Position numbers and translations under genes: made by a program
Source of the DNA: Ruminococcus sp.
Lineage (GTDB): Bacteria > Bacillota > Clostridia > Oscillospirales > Acutalibacteraceae
DNA: 64,000 nucleotides
Assembly: GCA_017457955.1 (NCBI GenBank)
Contig: JAFTGL010000009.1
Span: 124,001 to 188,000 of the forward strand
Direction: 5' to 3'
In this document: positions 1 to 8,624 of the stretch, one piece after another
Layout: each line of letters opens with the position of its first letter
How positions within the stretch are numbered: the stretch's first letter is position 1
The notes under the pieces: generated by a model
The model's database searches: none
Seen by the model: only the letters and a program-made list of their open reading frames with translations
Told to the model about the DNA's origin: nothing

Positions 1-798
1 GCCTCTGTAAACGGCTTCGAGAATGTTGACAGGCGTACCGACGCCCATCAGGTAGCGGGGCTTATCGGCAGGAGTGAACGGCTCCACCGCCTCGATGATC
101 TCATACATCGTTTCAGCCGGTTCACCGACCGCAAGTCCGCCGATGGCGTAGCCGTCAAGATCAAATTCTGCGATCTCCTTCATGTGGTCGATCCTCAGAT
201 CGCGGTAGGTCGCGCCTTGATTGATACCGAACAGCATTTGGTGAGGGTTGATGGTATCTTCCAGTGAATTGAGCCTGTCCATCTCTTTTTTACAGCGTTC
301 AAGCCAATTGGTGGTTCTTCGGATAGAAGCCTTCGCGTATTCATATTCCGCGGGATTCTCCACACATTCATCGAACGCCATCGCGATCGTCGAGCCCAAA
401 TTCGACTGGATCCGCATGCTTTCCTCGGGACCCATAAAAATCCGTCTGCCGTCAATATGGGAGTTGAAGATAACGCCTTCTTCCTTGATGTTGTTCAGCT
501 TCGCGAGAGAAAACACCTGAAAGCCGCCTGAATCCGTGAGGATAACGCCGTCCCAGCCTGTCATCTTGTGGAGTCCGCCGAGCTTGCGGACGGTCTCATC
601 ACCAGGACGCAGGTGCAGATGATAGGTGTTGCTCAGCATGACCTGCGTGTTGATATTCTTCAAATCATAAGCGGACAGCCCGCCTTTGATCGCGCCGCAG
701 GTCGCGACATTCATGAACGCCGGCATCTGCACCGTACCGTGTACGGTCTTGAATTCTCCGCGCCGCGCGTTTCCTTCTTTTTTTATCAATTGATACAT
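1..798 (-). CDS. tgt: tRNA-guanine transglycosylase, 3' part beyond window
   Basis: Exchanges guanine for a queuosine precursor (preQ1) at the wobble position of GUN-anticodon tRNAs in the cytoplasm. The first 266 codons are visible from ATG at 798, behind an AGAGGT ribosome site; the gene runs off the left edge. Visible motifs are the substrate-pocket DSGGFQVFSL (about residues 89-98), the NQGA stretch and GGLAVGE. The zinc-binding C-terminus lies outside the window. It starts 9 nt after the queA stop, and QueA performs the next step on the inserted base, so this is a queuosine operon. Identity is secure; the missing end cannot be assessed. Confidence 0.95.
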   Translation of the reverse strand, partial: MYQLIKKEGNARRGEFKTVHGTVQMPAFMNVATCGAIKGGLSAYDLKNINTQVMLSNTYHLHLRPGDETVRKLGGLHKMTGWDGVILTDSGGFQVFSLAKLNNIKEEGVIFNSHIDGRRIFMGPEESMRIQSNLGSTIAMAFDECVENPAEYEYAKASIRRTTNWLERCKKEMDRLNSLEDTINPHQMLFGINQGATYRDLRIDHMKEIAEFDLDGYAIGGLAVGEPAETMYEIIEAVEPFTPADKPRYLMGVGTPVNILEAVYRG

Positions 799-807
799 GT
801 TTACCTC

Positions 808-1833
808 TTATAAAATAGCCATCGCGTCGCCGAAGGAGAAAAAGCGGTATTTTTCTTTTACAGCAATATCATAGGCTTTCATCGTTTTATCATATCCGTA
901 AAAAGCGGATACCAGCATGATCAGCGTGCTTTCGGGAAGGTGAAAGTTGGTGATCAGTCCGTCCAGCACTTTAAATTCAAAGCCGGGATAGATGAAGATC
1001 TCCGTGTAGCCGTCACAGGCTTTGATCTCACCGTATTCCGCGGCAACGCTCTCCAAGGTACGGCAGGAGGTGGTGCCTACGGCGATGACACGCTTTCCGT
1101 TCGCTTTGGTTGCTTTTATCAGCTCAGCGGTTTCTTTCGGCACTTCATAATGCTCGCTGTGCATTTTGTGCTTTGTCACATCATCTACTTTAACAGGACG
1201 GAAGGTGCCTAAACCGACATGCAGTGTTACATATCCGATGTTCACGCCCTTCTCACGAATCTTGTCGAGAAGCTCATTGGTAAAATGCAGTCCCGCGGTC
1301 GGAGCGGCTGCCGAACCCAGCTCATGCGAGTAAACGGTCTGATACCGTTCCTGATCCTCTAATTTTTCAGTGATGTAAGGGGGGAGCGGCATTTGACCGA
1401 TTTTGTCGAGCGTTGTGAAAATATTATCTTCACATGTCAAGTCAACGATACGGTTGCCGTCATCAATGATATCGACGACCTCAGCTTTGAGTAAACCGTC
1501 GCCGAAGATAAACTTCGCGCCGATCTTCGCTTTTCTGCCGGGCTTGACCAGCGTTTCCCATCGATTGCCGGAAAGCTGTTTTAACAATAAGAACTCTATC
1601 TTTGCTCCCGTATCCTCCTTGTATCCGTAGATACGCGCGGGAATAACGCGGGAGTCGTTGACGATCAGGCAATCGCCCTCGTTCAGACAGTCGATGATAT
1701 CGTAAAAATGCTTGTGTTCAATAATATCGTTGTCCTTATGAAGTACCATCAGGCGGGAGTGGTCGCGCGGCTCGATCGGCGTCTGCGCGATCTGCTCCTG
1801 CGGCAAATCATAGTAAAAGTCGCTTGTTTTCAT
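808..1833 (-). CDS. queA: S-adenosylmethionine:tRNA ribosyltransferase-isomerase
   Basis: Transfers and isomerises the ribosyl part of SAM onto preQ1 in tRNA to make epoxyqueuosine. The 341-residue length is normal for QueA. The conserved core [11 protein letters not shown] (about residue 165), HVGLGTF and [10 protein letters not shown] are all present, as is the C-terminal TNFHLPEST. The reading frame is open 17 codons further upstream, but ATG at 1833 has a GAGGTC ribosome site 6 nt before it and matches the family N-terminus ([17 protein letters not shown]), so it is the likely start. It is upstream of tgt in the same transcript. Confidence 0.97.
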   Translation of the reverse strand: MKTSDFYYDLPQEQIAQTPIEPRDHSRLMVLHKDNDIIEHKHFYDIIDCLNEGDCLIVNDSRVIPARIYGYKEDTGAKIEFLLLKQLSGNRWETLVKPGRKAKIGAKFIFGDGLLKAEVVDIIDDGNRIVDLTCEDNIFTTLDKIGQMPLPPYITEKLEDQERYQTVYSHELGSAAAPTAGLHFTNELLDKIREKGVNIGYVTLHVGLGTFRPVKVDDVTKHKMHSEHYEVPKETAELIKATKANGKRVIAVGTTSCRTLESVAAEYGEIKACDGYTEIFIYPGFEFKVLDGLITNFHLPESTLIMLVSAFYGYDKTMKAYDIAVKEKYRFFSFGDAMAIL

Positions 1834-1906
1834 ATTCTTGACCTCTGTATCGGAATTTGCATAAAAAGTACAGGTATATAACACCCATATTATTACATAA
1901 TTGAAA

Positions 1907-1936
1907 TTGACAAAGTAATGGAAGATATGGTATATT
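1907..1936 (+). promoter_or_regulatory. Promoter for asd
   Basis: TTGACA at 1907-1912 and TATATT at 1931-1936, 18 nt apart, a near-consensus housekeeping promoter. It lies in the 213-nt spacer between divergent queA and asd. The leader of about 100 nt before the asd ribosome site is AT-rich and too short for a lysine riboswitch; no clear attenuator was seen. Confidence 0.7.
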
Positions 1937-2046
1937 AATTACTGAATATAGGGATATTTAGTATTCGGTATTTATTTGCCTATAACATAATATCTTATTA
2001 ATGATAAAAACTCAACTGTTTTTTGAAAAATTTGGAGGAATATGAT

Positions 2047-3132
2047 ATGAAAACGTACAATGTAGGTATTATCGGTATCACCGGTATGGTAGGTCAGAGA
2101 TTCTCTCTGCTGCTTTCCGATCATCCGTGGTTCAACATCACCGCGATCGCCGCTTCCAAGCGCTCCGCGGGCAAGACCTATGCCGAGGCGGTAGAGGGCA
2201 GATGGGCGATGACCGCTCCTATCCCTGAGAAGATCAAGGATATGATCATCATGGACGCCGCGGATGTTGAAGCGGTTGCTTCTAAGGTCGATTTCGTATT
2301 CTGTGCGGTTGACATGAAGAAGGACGAGATCAAAGTCCTTGAGGAAGCCTACGCCAAAGCCGAGTGCCCCGTTGTCTCCAACAACTCCGCTAACCGCGGC
2401 ACACCCGACGTACCGATGATCGTTCCCGAGATCAACCCCGAGCACGCAGAGATCATTCACGCACAGCGCAAGCGTCTGGGTACCAAGCGCGGCTTTATCG
2501 CGGTCAAGTCCAACTGCTCCTTACAGAGCTACGTTCCCGCGATCCATCCGCTTAAGGAAAAATACAAGGTCAACAAAGTTTTGGCTTGTACCTATCAGGC
2601 GATCTCCGGCGCGGGCAAGACCTTTGAGCGCTGGCCCGAGATGATCGACAACGTCATCCCGTATATCGGCGGTGAGGAAGAGAAGAGCGAACAGGAGCCG
2701 TTGAAACTCTGGGGTCATATCGAAGGCGACAAGATCGTCAATGCCGACGATATCGCCATCACCTCCCAGTGCATCCGTGTTCCTGTATCCGACGGTCATA
2801 CCGCGGCGGTATTCATGAGCTTCGGTGTGGATGAGAAACCCTCTGTCGAGGAGATCATCGACATCTGGAACAACTACAAGGGCAGAGCACAGGAGCTGGA
2901 GCTTCCCTCCGCTCCCAAGCAGTTCCTGCACTACTTCACCGAGCCTGACAGACCTCAGATCAAATCCGAGCGCAATCTCGAAGGCGGTATGGCAGTTTCT
3001 GTCGGTCGTCTCAGACCCGATACCCAGTACGATATGAAATTCGTCTGCATGTCCCACAACACCCTGCGCGGCGCTGCGGGCGGCGCGGTACTGATGGCTG
3101 AGCTGCTGTGCGCGGAAGGTTACATGGATTAA
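2047..3132 (+). CDS. asd: Aspartate-semialdehyde dehydrogenase
   Basis: Reduces aspartyl phosphate to aspartate semialdehyde with NADPH, the branch point to lysine/diaminopimelate and to threonine/methionine. The protein has 361 residues. The dinucleotide motif GITGMVG is at 10-16 and the catalytic Cys is Cys157 in VKSNCSLQS. Length and motif spacing fit the form first described in archaea and fungi (TIGR00978-like) rather than the E. coli type. ATG at 2047 is chosen over an earlier in-frame start because GGAGGA (2035-2040) is 6 nt upstream. dapA and dapB follow on the same strand, which makes this a diaminopimelate operon feeding peptidoglycan and lysine. Confidence 0.95.
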   Translation: MKTYNVGIIGITGMVGQRFSLLLSDHPWFNITAIAASKRSAGKTYAEAVEGRWAMTAPIPEKIKDMIIMDAADVEAVASKVDFVFCAVDMKKDEIKVLEEAYAKAECPVVSNNSANRGTPDVPMIVPEINPEHAEIIHAQRKRLGTKRGFIAVKSNCSLQSYVPAIHPLKEKYKVNKVLACTYQAISGAGKTFERWPEMIDNVIPYIGGEEEKSEQEPLKLWGHIEGDKIVNADDIAITSQCIRVPVSDGHTAAVFMSFGVDEKPSVEEIIDIWNNYKGRAQELELPSAPKQFLHYFTEPDRPQIKSERNLEGGMAVSVGRLRPDTQYDMKFVCMSHNTLRGAAGGAVLMAELLCAEGYMD

Positions 3133-3174
3133 TCTATTTATTGAAATCTCATTCCGTTAATTGGAGGATTCATT

Positions 3175-4074
3175 ATGAGTAAGCATATTTTTAAAGGAGC
3201 GGGCGTTGCCCTGATCACCCCTATGCACAGCGACGGTTCTGTCAATTATGATGAACTCGCACGTCTGCTGGAATTCCAGGTGGAAAACGGCACCGACGCG
3301 ATCATCGCCTGCGGTACTACCGGTGAAGCGGCAACCCTTTCCGTAAAAGAACATTGCGAAGTTCTTTCGTTTGTCTGCGAGCGTATCAACGGCCGTATCC
3401 CTGTTATCGCGGGTACGGGCTCGAACGATACCAGCACCGCGATCGAGCTGAGTAAATCCGCCGAGGCTTCGGGCGCCGATGCGCTGCTGTCCGTCACTCC
3501 TTATTATAACAAAACGTCCCAGAACGGTCTGATCCGCCATTTTACCACGATCGCGGATAATATTGACCTTCCGATGATCCTGTATAACGTACCCTCGCGT
3601 ACCGGCTGCAATATCAAGCCCAAGACCTACGCGGAGCTTTGCAAGCATGAGAATATCGTCGCTACCAAGGAAGCGAACGGCGATATTTCCAGCGTTTCTC
3701 AGACACGTTCTCTCTGCGGGGACAGACTGGATATTTACTCCGGCAACGACGATCAGACAGTACCGTTCATGTCCTTAGGCGCTCTCGGCGTCATTTCCGT
3801 TTTCTCCAATTTCTGCCCCAAGGAAATGCATGAGATCTGCGAGCTGTGCCTGAACAACAACTTTGTGGAAGCGTCAAAGATGAATTTCCACTATGTCGAG
3901 CTCATGGACATCATGTTCTCCGACGTCAACCCGATCCCTGTCAAGACCGCGATGAACCTGATCGGCTTCAACGCCGGCGAGTGCAGACTCCCGCTTGTTC
4001 CGATGAGCTATTCGGGTTACCACGACCTCAAGGATTGTCTCGCAAAGTACAACCTGATCGGTAAATACGCTTAA
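3175..4074 (+). CDS. dapA: 4-hydroxy-tetrahydrodipicolinate synthase
   Basis: Condenses pyruvate with aspartate semialdehyde through a Schiff base, the first committed step to diaminopimelate and lysine. The 299-residue protein is a single TIM barrel. GTTGEAATL (47-55) binds pyruvate, YNVPSRTG (137-144) carries the catalytic Tyr, and Lys165 in VATKEANGD forms the Schiff base. ATG at 3175 follows TTGGAGGATTC at good spacing, 42 nt after asd. The gene order asd-dapA-dapB supports the assignment over other pyruvate-aldolase relatives. Confidence 0.96.
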   Translation: MSKHIFKGAGVALITPMHSDGSVNYDELARLLEFQVENGTDAIIACGTTGEAATLSVKEHCEVLSFVCERINGRIPVIAGTGSNDTSTAIELSKSAEASGADALLSVTPYYNKTSQNGLIRHFTTIADNIDLPMILYNVPSRTGCNIKPKTYAELCKHENIVATKEANGDISSVSQTRSLCGDRLDIYSGNDDQTVPFMSLGALGVISVFSNFCPKEMHEICELCLNNNFVEASKMNFHYVELMDIMFSDVNPIPVKTAMNLIGFNAGECRLPLVPMSYSGYHDLKDCLAKYNLIGKYA

Positions 4075-4080
4075 ATGTTA

Positions 4081-4100
4081 CAGGGCGAGTTTTCGCCCTG
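4081..4100 (+). other. Intercistronic hairpin dapA-dapB
   Basis: Perfect 8-bp stem CAGGGCGA / TCGCCCTG with a GTTT loop, directly after the dapA stop. The following sequence is TTCCC with no run of T, so it is more likely an mRNA-stabilising or processing hairpin than a terminator. Confidence 0.6.
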
Positions 4101-4122
4101 TTCCCTTATGAGGAGGTAAAGT

Positions 4123-4875
4123 ATGACGAAATTATTATTGAACGGATGCCTGGGAAAGATGGGACAGGCTGTAGAAGCCTGCGTCAACAGCCGTGACGAT
4201 GTCATGATTTCCTGCGGCGTCGATATCGCTGAGGGCAATAAGACTTATCCTGTATATAATTGCTTTGTAGACGTTCAGGAAACTCCCGATATCATCATTG
4301 ACTTTTCCAATCCGCTGGTGCTCGACGATATGCTCAGCTTTGCGGTCGAAAAGAAGATTCCCGTTATCATTTGCACCACCGGTTTTTCCGATGAACAGGT
4401 CAAAAAGATCAAAGATACCGCTAAAGATATCCCTGTTTTTTATTCGGGCAACATGTCTCTCGGTATCAACGTTCTGATCGCGCTGTCCAGAATGGCGGCG
4501 AGGGTCCTCTCTAACAGCTTTGACATCGAAGTCATTGAAAAGCACCATAACCAAAAGCTGGACGCGCCGTCCGGCACCGCACTGATGATCGCCGATGCGA
4601 TCTCGGAGGAAGTGAAGGATACACAATATGTCTATGACCGTCACGCCTACCGCAAGAAGCGCGAGCATAATGAGATCGGTATTCATTCCATCCGCGGCGG
4701 CACGATCGTCGGCGAGCATGAAGTGATTTTTGCAGGACATGACGAAGTCGTCTCCTTAAAGCATCAGGCTCAGTCGAAGGGCGTATTCGCGGCAGGAGCC
4801 GTCAATGCAGCCGTATATCTGAAGGACAAGCCTGCGGGATTATATGATATGTCCGACGTTCTGAAAAACAATTGA
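4123..4875 (+). CDS. dapB: 4-hydroxy-tetrahydrodipicolinate reductase
   Basis: Reduces the DapA product with NAD(P)H, second step of the diaminopimelate branch. The 250 residues match the usual length. The Rossmann motif GCLGKMG is at 8-14. The catalytic His pair is 141-142, the substrate Lys is 145, and DAPSGTA (147-153) binds substrate. GAGGAGGT precedes the ATG by 7 nt. No lysC, dapH or lysA is present in this window, so the rest of the pathway is elsewhere. A terminator hairpin follows the gene at once (4897-4946). Confidence 0.96.
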   Translation: MTKLLLNGCLGKMGQAVEACVNSRDDVMISCGVDIAEGNKTYPVYNCFVDVQETPDIIIDFSNPLVLDDMLSFAVEKKIPVIICTTGFSDEQVKKIKDTAKDIPVFYSGNMSLGINVLIALSRMAARVLSNSFDIEVIEKHHNQKLDAPSGTALMIADAISEEVKDTQYVYDRHAYRKKREHNEIGIHSIRGGTIVGEHEVIFAGHDEVVSLKHQAQSKGVFAAGAVNAAVYLKDKPAGLYDMSDVLKNN

Positions 4876-4896
4876 TTTCTTAATAAAGATTGCGAT

Positions 4897-4946
4897 AACA
4901 CCTTTGTTTTCCTGTCATAAACTGATAGGGAACAGAGGTGTTTTTT
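4897..4946 (+). terminator. Terminator overlapping the next gene's ribosome site
   Basis: The left arm AACACCTTTGTTTTCCT (4897-4913) pairs with the right arm AGGGAACAGAGGTGTT (4927-4942), about 12 continuous pairs including one wobble, then a short bulged extension. It is followed by six T's (4941-4946) that abut the ATG of the DUF3343 gene. The GAGG ribosome site (4935-4938) of that gene is inside the right arm. The hairpin should end dapB transcripts and hide the next ribosome site at once. Confidence 0.75.
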
Positions 4947-5174
4947 ATGAAAAATGAGTTGATACTACTGCCTTCCGTCACCTACGCGATGAAGGCAAAA
5001 AGTATCCTTGACCAATATAATATACGTTCTTATATCCAGCGCACTCCCAAAAATACGGGTATCAAATCCTGCGGCTACTGCCTGTTCGTGCCGTCCAAGA
5101 CCGATGAAGCCGAACAGCTTCTGCGCAGTAAAGGAGTCCGTATTTTGGGTAGAGCTGAGCGTGACGATATATGA
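4947..5174 (+). CDS. DUF3343 family small protein (putative Se/S carrier)
   Basis: A 75-residue protein with the family hallmark Cys-Gly-Tyr-Cys (KSCGYCLFVPS, about residues 42-52). DUF3343 proteins are often encoded beside cysteine desulfurases and selenium-related genes, and have been proposed to carry a sulfur or selenium atom; that role is not proven. The gene overlaps the desulfurase start by ATGA, so the two are translationally coupled. ATG at 4947 is preferred over an upstream GTG because the ribosome site overlaps that GTG. The ribosome site lies in a terminator stem, so expression probably needs read-through or refolding. No selD is in the window. Confidence 0.8.
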   Translation: MKNELILLPSVTYAMKAKSILDQYNIRSYIQRTPKNTGIKSCGYCLFVPSKTDEAEQLLRSKGVRILGRAERDDI

Positions 5175-6313
5175 TCTATCTTGATAATTCCGCGACGACA
5201 TACCCTAAACCGCCCGAGGTTCTCAGAGCTGTACAAAACGCTGTGCGGGAATACAGCTTTAACCCCGGGCGGGGAGGGTATCGTCATTCGCTGAAAACTT
5301 CCAAAAAAGTCTATCAGGCGCGTGAAACGATTCGCAAATTTTTTAACGCTCCTTCTGTGGAGTCGGTTATTCTTACACCCGGGTGCACACAATCTATCAA
5401 TATGGCAGTCAAAGGCGTCTTGAAGAACGGAGATCATGTTATCATCTCTTCTCTTGAACACAATGCTGTCGTCCGTCCTCTGCACAAGTTAAAAGAACAG
5501 GGAAAGATCACATACAGCATAGCAGAAGCGGCTCCGGAAGATGATGAAAAAACAATACAAAATTTCAGGGACTCGATCAATCAGAATACACGAATGATCA
5601 TCTGTACACACGCTTCCAATGTATTCGGCTTCAGACTGCCTGTTGAACGCCTCTGCGCTCTGGCACACAGTTATGGGATATTATTCTGCCTTGACGCCGC
5701 CCAGAGTGCAGGAATCCTGCCGATCGATATGGAAGAGGGCAGATATGATTTTGTCTGCTGTGCGGGACATAAATATCTTTACGGCCCTATGGGTATAGGA
5801 TTGCTGATAACAGGAAAAGATATTACGGTCGATTCGTTGATCGAAGGCGGTACGGGGAGTGTATCATCAGAGTTAACAATGCCGTCTTTTTATCCCGATA
5901 AATTAGAAGCAGGGACGCTGAATATACCCGGGATTCTCGGCTTAGAAGCAGGAATTCAGTTTGTGGAACGCAATGGTATTAACAATATCTATGAAAAAGA
6001 ATCTCATCTGATCAATTACCTGAGGGATAGAATCAAAGATTTTCGATATTTAAAAATATATGAAAATTCAAACGTTGATCATTTTGATGTTCCCTTACTG
6101 GCGTTTTCAGCAAAAGATACAGACAGTGAGTCGGTCGCGAATTATTTGTCCGAAAAATATGATATCGCCGTCAGGGGAGGTTTGCACTGCGCTCCGACAG
6201 CACATGAGTCTATGGGCACATCAATGGGAGGGATCGTCAGGATCGCGCCGTCAGTGTTCACAACGCAGACAGATATGAATTTGCTGGTGAATTCTTTGAG
6301 GAAATTCCGCTGA
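5171..6313 (+). CDS. Cysteine desulfurase family protein (class V aminotransferase fold)
   Basis: A 380-residue PLP enzyme expected to release sulfur (or selenium) from cysteine (selenocysteine) as an enzyme-bound persulfide. PLP contacts are SSLEHNA (His97), DAAQSAG (Asp175) and the Schiff-base Lys201 in CAGHKYLYGPMG. The persulfide Cys is probably Cys340 in GGLHCAPTAHESMG. That short-loop Cys context fits the SufS/CsdB-like group better than IscS. Coupling to a DUF3343 gene suggests the sulfur or selenium goes to that carrier rather than to a SUF scaffold; no suf genes are nearby. The family is certain, the specific acceptor is not. Confidence 0.88.
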   Translation: MIYLDNSATTYPKPPEVLRAVQNAVREYSFNPGRGGYRHSLKTSKKVYQARETIRKFFNAPSVESVILTPGCTQSINMAVKGVLKNGDHVIISSLEHNAVVRPLHKLKEQGKITYSIAEAAPEDDEKTIQNFRDSINQNTRMIICTHASNVFGFRLPVERLCALAHSYGILFCLDAAQSAGILPIDMEEGRYDFVCCAGHKYLYGPMGIGLLITGKDITVDSLIEGGTGSVSSELTMPSFYPDKLEAGTLNIPGILGLEAGIQFVERNGINNIYEKESHLINYLRDRIKDFRYLKIYENSNVDHFDVPLLAFSAKDTDSESVANYLSEKYDIAVRGGLHCAPTAHESMGTSMGGIVRIAPSVFTTQTDMNLLVNSLRKFR

Positions 6314-6318
6314 GCGTC

Positions 6319-6347
6319 TTGCAATCGACCTTAGCGTGTGTTACAAT
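6319..6347 (+). promoter_or_regulatory. Promoter for cdaA-cdaR
   Basis: TTGCAA (6319-6324), a 17-nt spacer and TACAAT (6342-6347). It sits just behind the desulfurase stop and leaves a leader of about 100 nt before cdaA with no obvious terminator. Confidence 0.55.
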
Positions 6348-6451
6348 AAATTTTGTATAGACGTATTTGTTAAAGTGAAAGATGTATCCGAATGTTTTAT
6401 GCGGATTTGAGATAGAAAGTATACGGTGTGCTTTCACGGAAGGAAATAGTT

Positions 6452-7315
6452 ATGGAGAAGGTTTTGTCCACTTTCTGGACTACATTAAAATCATTTGAGT
6501 TCAAAGACGCGGTTGATATCATTATCATTACGCTGATCCTGTACTACTTGTTTAAGCTGCTCAGACAAAGCCGCGCCGGTCAGCTGATCAAAGGCGTAGT
6601 CGTGCTGTTGGTTGTATACGCGATTTCCAGCATTGCACAGTTGACGATGGTCAATTTTATTCTTTATTCTATCTTCCAGTTTTCCGCAATTATTATCGTA
6701 GTCGTTTTCCAACCGGAGCTTCGGCAGGGTCTGGAGCGTCTGGGACACAGTAACAAAACATTGAAAAATATCGTCAATACCAATATTCAGAATACCGAGT
6801 CGATAGTATTAAAGGCAATTGGTGATGTTGCCGACAGCTGCGCGATCTTCTCCAAATCCAAGACAGGTGCATTGATCGTGTTTGAAAGAGAAAGCCTGCT
6901 CAGTGAGATCGCAAGTACCGGAACCATGATCAACAGCGACACTTCTCCGGCGCTGCTGGGTAATATCTTCTTTAATAAAGCGCCGCTGCATGACGGAGCT
7001 TGTATCATCCGCGACGGAAAGATCCTTGCCGCGGGCTGTATTCTTCCGTTGACCAAAAGTCTCAATGTTAGTCAGTCGCTCGGAACCCGTCATCGCGCCG
7101 CGATCGGTATGAGTGAAGAGTGTGATGCTGTTGTGGTCGTTGTCTCTGAGGAAACCGGCAGTATTTCGATCGCACTCAACGGTACATTGACCCGCGATTA
7201 CAACCGCAACACCTTATATGATGAGCTGGTTGATCTGATTATCCCCGGTGAAAAAGACCGTTCCAATCTGTTTTCCGCTATTTTCAAAGGCAGAAAGGAG
7301 AAGAACGATGAATAA
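6452..7315 (+). CDS. cdaA: Diadenylate cyclase CdaA
   Basis: Makes c-di-AMP from two ATP at the membrane; this messenger controls potassium, osmotic balance and wall integrity in Firmicutes. The 287-residue protein has three N-terminal membrane helices (about 21-37, 47-67 and 68-88) and then a DAC domain. The catalytic DGA motif is at 181-183 (PLHDGACI) and the RHR motif at 213-215 (GTRHRAAIG). ATG at 6452 follows GGAAGGA; an upstream in-frame ATG lacks a ribosome site. It overlaps cdaR by 8 nt, the classic cdaA-cdaR arrangement. The usual third gene, glmM, is not adjacent. Confidence 0.96.
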   Translation: MEKVLSTFWTTLKSFEFKDAVDIIIITLILYYLFKLLRQSRAGQLIKGVVVLLVVYAISSIAQLTMVNFILYSIFQFSAIIIVVVFQPELRQGLERLGHSNKTLKNIVNTNIQNTESIVLKAIGDVADSCAIFSKSKTGALIVFERESLLSEIASTGTMINSDTSPALLGNIFFNKAPLHDGACIIRDGKILAAGCILPLTKSLNVSQSLGTRHRAAIGMSEECDAVVVVVSEETGSISIALNGTLTRDYNRNTLYDELVDLIIPGEKDRSNLFSAIFKGRKEKNDE

Positions 7316-8579
7316 AAAAGAAAAATCTCTGTTGTCAAGATTCTTTTCCCATAATATCACACTGTTAGTGATGGCTTTTATTATTGCTGTAACGGCTTGG
7401 TTCGTGATCAATCTTTCATCCACGGTCAAAAACCGCACCAATACGATCGATAATATTCCTATCAATATCGAACTGCCCGAAGCCGCCGAAGAAGATGGCT
7501 TGAAGATGTTCGGAGCACAGGATTTGACTGCTTCTGTAACTGTTAAGGGCAACATCATTTCCACCAGCTCGATAACCACAAACGATATCCAGGTGGTAGC
7601 GACACAGAATGCTTCGATGATCTCTGCGGGCACCTATACGCTCCCGATCGTCGCAAGGCAAACCGGTATGAAGTCGGATTATACGATCGATTCCGTGACG
7701 CCTTCTACGATCACTGTATATGTCGACAGAGAGAAGAGCGCAGAGTTTACGATCGATAACCAGATCACCGTTGAGCATGAGGATGAAAAGAACCATTACG
7801 CCAACACGGCTCTTTCTCAGTCAAAGGTGATGGTGACCGGTCCCGAGACCCAGGTAAATAAAATATCTTCTGTCGCGGTTATCGATACGCTGTCCGGTCA
7901 GACGGAAACAAAAGAAGAAAGCCTCGTTTATCTCGACGAAAACGGCGATCCGCTTGAACTGCACTACGTTACCGCCGACTTTGATTCGGTTGAAGTCAGC
8001 GTTACCGTTCTTCCGATCATGACGGTATCGCTTAGCGTGGATGTTACCAATGCGCCTTCAGACTATCCTTCTATTGAGATCAGTCCTTCGACGATCCGTA
8101 TCGCAGGACCTCAGGAGACTCTCGACAGCATTAAGGATAATAAGATCACAATAGGTACGCTTGATTTCACCAAATTTAATTATGAAGGCGTCAAGGAGAA
8201 ATTTGACATTACGCTCCCGTCCGGCTGTAAGGTGATCTCCGGAGAAACAACTGCGACTGTCACAATGGATCTGAATTCCTATTACTCTACAACTGTAAAC
8301 GCTAAAATCTCGAACAGTATCGATACCAGCGCTTATTCCGCTGAGCTGGTTTCTTCCAATACTGTTGAAATCACGATCTGCGGTCCCGAGAATCTGGTCG
8401 ACGAGATTTCCGCTTCGGACATTACCGCGGTAACTGACTTTACAGGCTTGCTGGATGAAGCTAAAGCAGGTAAGACGATCTCATTGACTGTACCGCTGAA
8501 GATTACGCTTGGTTCCGATTATTCTGAGTGTTGGGTCTACGGAACCTATACCGCCAATGTGAATGTAACCAAAAAATAA
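7308..8579 (+). CDS. cdaR: CdaR regulatory protein, YbbR-domain
   Basis: Membrane-anchored extracytoplasmic partner and regulator of CdaA. The 423 residues hold one N-terminal membrane helix (about 16-36), followed by roughly four repeated YbbR beta-domains rich in Thr, Ser and Val outside the membrane. ATG at 7308 follows AAAGGAGAAGAACG and lies inside the last codons of cdaA, so translation is coupled. The function is known from Bacillus and Listeria; here it rests on domain type and synteny. A hairpin terminator shared with convergent rodA follows. Confidence 0.92.
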   Translation: MNKKEKSLLSRFFSHNITLLVMAFIIAVTAWFVINLSSTVKNRTNTIDNIPINIELPEAAEEDGLKMFGAQDLTASVTVKGNIISTSSITTNDIQVVATQNASMISAGTYTLPIVARQTGMKSDYTIDSVTPSTITVYVDREKSAEFTIDNQITVEHEDEKNHYANTALSQSKVMVTGPETQVNKISSVAVIDTLSGQTETKEESLVYLDENGDPLELHYVTADFDSVEVSVTVLPIMTVSLSVDVTNAPSDYPSIEISPSTIRIAGPQETLDSIKDNKITIGTLDFTKFNYEGVKEKFDITLPSGCKVISGETTATVTMDLNSYYSTTVNAKISNSIDTSAYSAELVSSNTVEITICGPENLVDEISASDITAVTDFTGLLDEAKAGKTISLTVPLKITLGSDYSECWVYGTYTANVNVTKK

Positions 8580-8591
8580 AACCTTATGAGA

Positions 8592-8620
8592 AAACGCACT
8601 ACCGATCAAGTAGTGCGTTT
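8592..8620. terminator. Bidirectional terminator cdaR / rodA
   Basis: Perfect 11-bp inverted repeat AAACGCACTAC / GTAGTGCGTTT with a 7-nt loop between two convergent genes. A and T runs flank both sides, so it can serve both strands. Confidence 0.85.
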
Positions 8621-8624
8621 CTTA

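Noticed and set aside
1937..2046. Possible lysine riboswitch before asd
   Set aside because: The leader is only about 110 nt, AT-rich, and lacks the stems and the terminator expected.
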